This document shows, piece after piece, positions 4,978-5,155 of a stretch of 5,155 bases of DNA. The notes under the pieces are model-generated. The model made no database searches, had not been told where the DNA came from, and worked only from the letters and a program-made list of their open reading frames with translations. The translations under genes were made by a program, and so were the position numbers. Numbering within the stretch: the first letter of the stretch is position 1; every line of letters begins with the position of its first letter. The DNA is taken from NCBI GenBank assembly GCA_937875245.1, contig CALNCH010000047.1, positions 1-5,155 of the forward strand, given 5' to 3'. The stretch comes from an uncultured Spirochaetaceae bacterium (GTDB lineage: Bacteria > Spirochaetota > Spirochaetia > Treponematales > Treponemataceae).

Positions 4978-5155
4978 TGGCAGATTTATCAGTAAATATT
5001 GCAGGAATATCTTTTAAAAATCCGGTTATTGCAGCCTCTGGTACCTTTGGGTATGGAACTGAATATGCCACACTTTTTGATGTGGAAAAACTAGGGGGCA
5101 TTTGTTCCAAAGGGCTTACCCTAGAACCAAAAGTCGGAAACACAGGAATTAGATT
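4977..5155 (+). CDS. pyrD: Dihydroorotate dehydrogenase B, catalytic (FMN) subunit, 3' partial
   Basis: The ATG at 4977 shares its A with the last base of the pyrK TAA, and the frame stays open for 59 codons to the window edge. The translation begins MADLSVNIAGISFKNPVIAA and continues with SGTFGYGTEYA and GGICSKGLTLEPKVGNTGIR. This matches the start of class 1 PyrD proteins: LSV-x3-G and the KNPV-x3-SGTFG FMN-binding loop, then KG-x-TLEP-x2-GN with the conserved lysine (K45 here) that contacts FMN. The catalytic cysteine region (class 1B) is beyond the window. The protein oxidises dihydroorotate to orotate; with the adjacent pyrK this is clearly the NAD+-linked class 1B enzyme. Only about a fifth of the usual roughly 300 residues is visible. 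Confidence 0.93.
   Translation, partial: MADLSVNIAGISFKNPVIAASGTFGYGTEYATLFDVEKLGGICSKGLTLEPKVGNTGIR

Noticed and set aside
4943..5143. 66-aa - strand frame at the right end
   Set aside because: It is antisense to the start of pyrD, whose translation matches the family clearly.

Overview
The window is an AT-rich bacterial chromosomal segment that is almost entirely coding. It holds six protein genes, two of them cut by the window edges. The style suggests an anaerobic, host-associated spirochaete of the Treponema group. The clues are an ABC binding protein whose export signal ends in an Ala-Gly-Gly tract with no lipobox cysteine, ATGA-coupled genes, a TdcB-type threonine deaminase, and an NAD-linked (class 1B) dihydroorotate dehydrogenase. 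This assignment is inferred from gene style, not from a marker gene, and a Firmicute relative cannot be excluded.

Left part (1-1173, + strand): the C-terminal ACT domain of a threonine ammonia-lyase is followed, through a 4-nt ATGA overlap, by an exported M15-family zinc peptidase with intact metal-binding motifs (probable D-Ala-D-Ala carboxypeptidase or related peptidoglycan hydrolase). A weak hairpin sits at the convergent 3' ends.

Middle (1193-3168): a stand-alone TrpX-like ABC substrate-binding protein on the - strand and an alpha/beta-hydrolase (acetylesterase-like) on the + strand diverge from a compact 122-base intergenic region. On the - strand this region carries a near-consensus promoter (TTGACC, 17 nt, TATAGT). 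A perfect 7+7 bp dyad covers its -10 box, which is the usual geometry of a repressor operator. On the + strand a consensus TATAAT box lies only 7 nt before the hydrolase ATG.

Right part (3224-5155, + strand): pyrF, pyrK and the start of pyrD form a tightly packed pyrimidine cluster with 4-nt and 1-nt overlaps. PyrK and PyrD would together oxidise dihydroorotate to orotate with NAD+, and PyrF decarboxylates OMP to UMP. The orotate phosphoribosyltransferase (pyrE) step is not in view.

No RNA genes, mobile elements, CRISPR arrays or phage genes were found. No undescribed multi-gene system is evident. The most notable signals are regulatory: the dyad over the binding-protein promoter, and two genes (hydrolase and pyrF) that lack Shine-Dalgarno sequences and have -10-like boxes placed so that the mRNA would begin at or next to the ATG.
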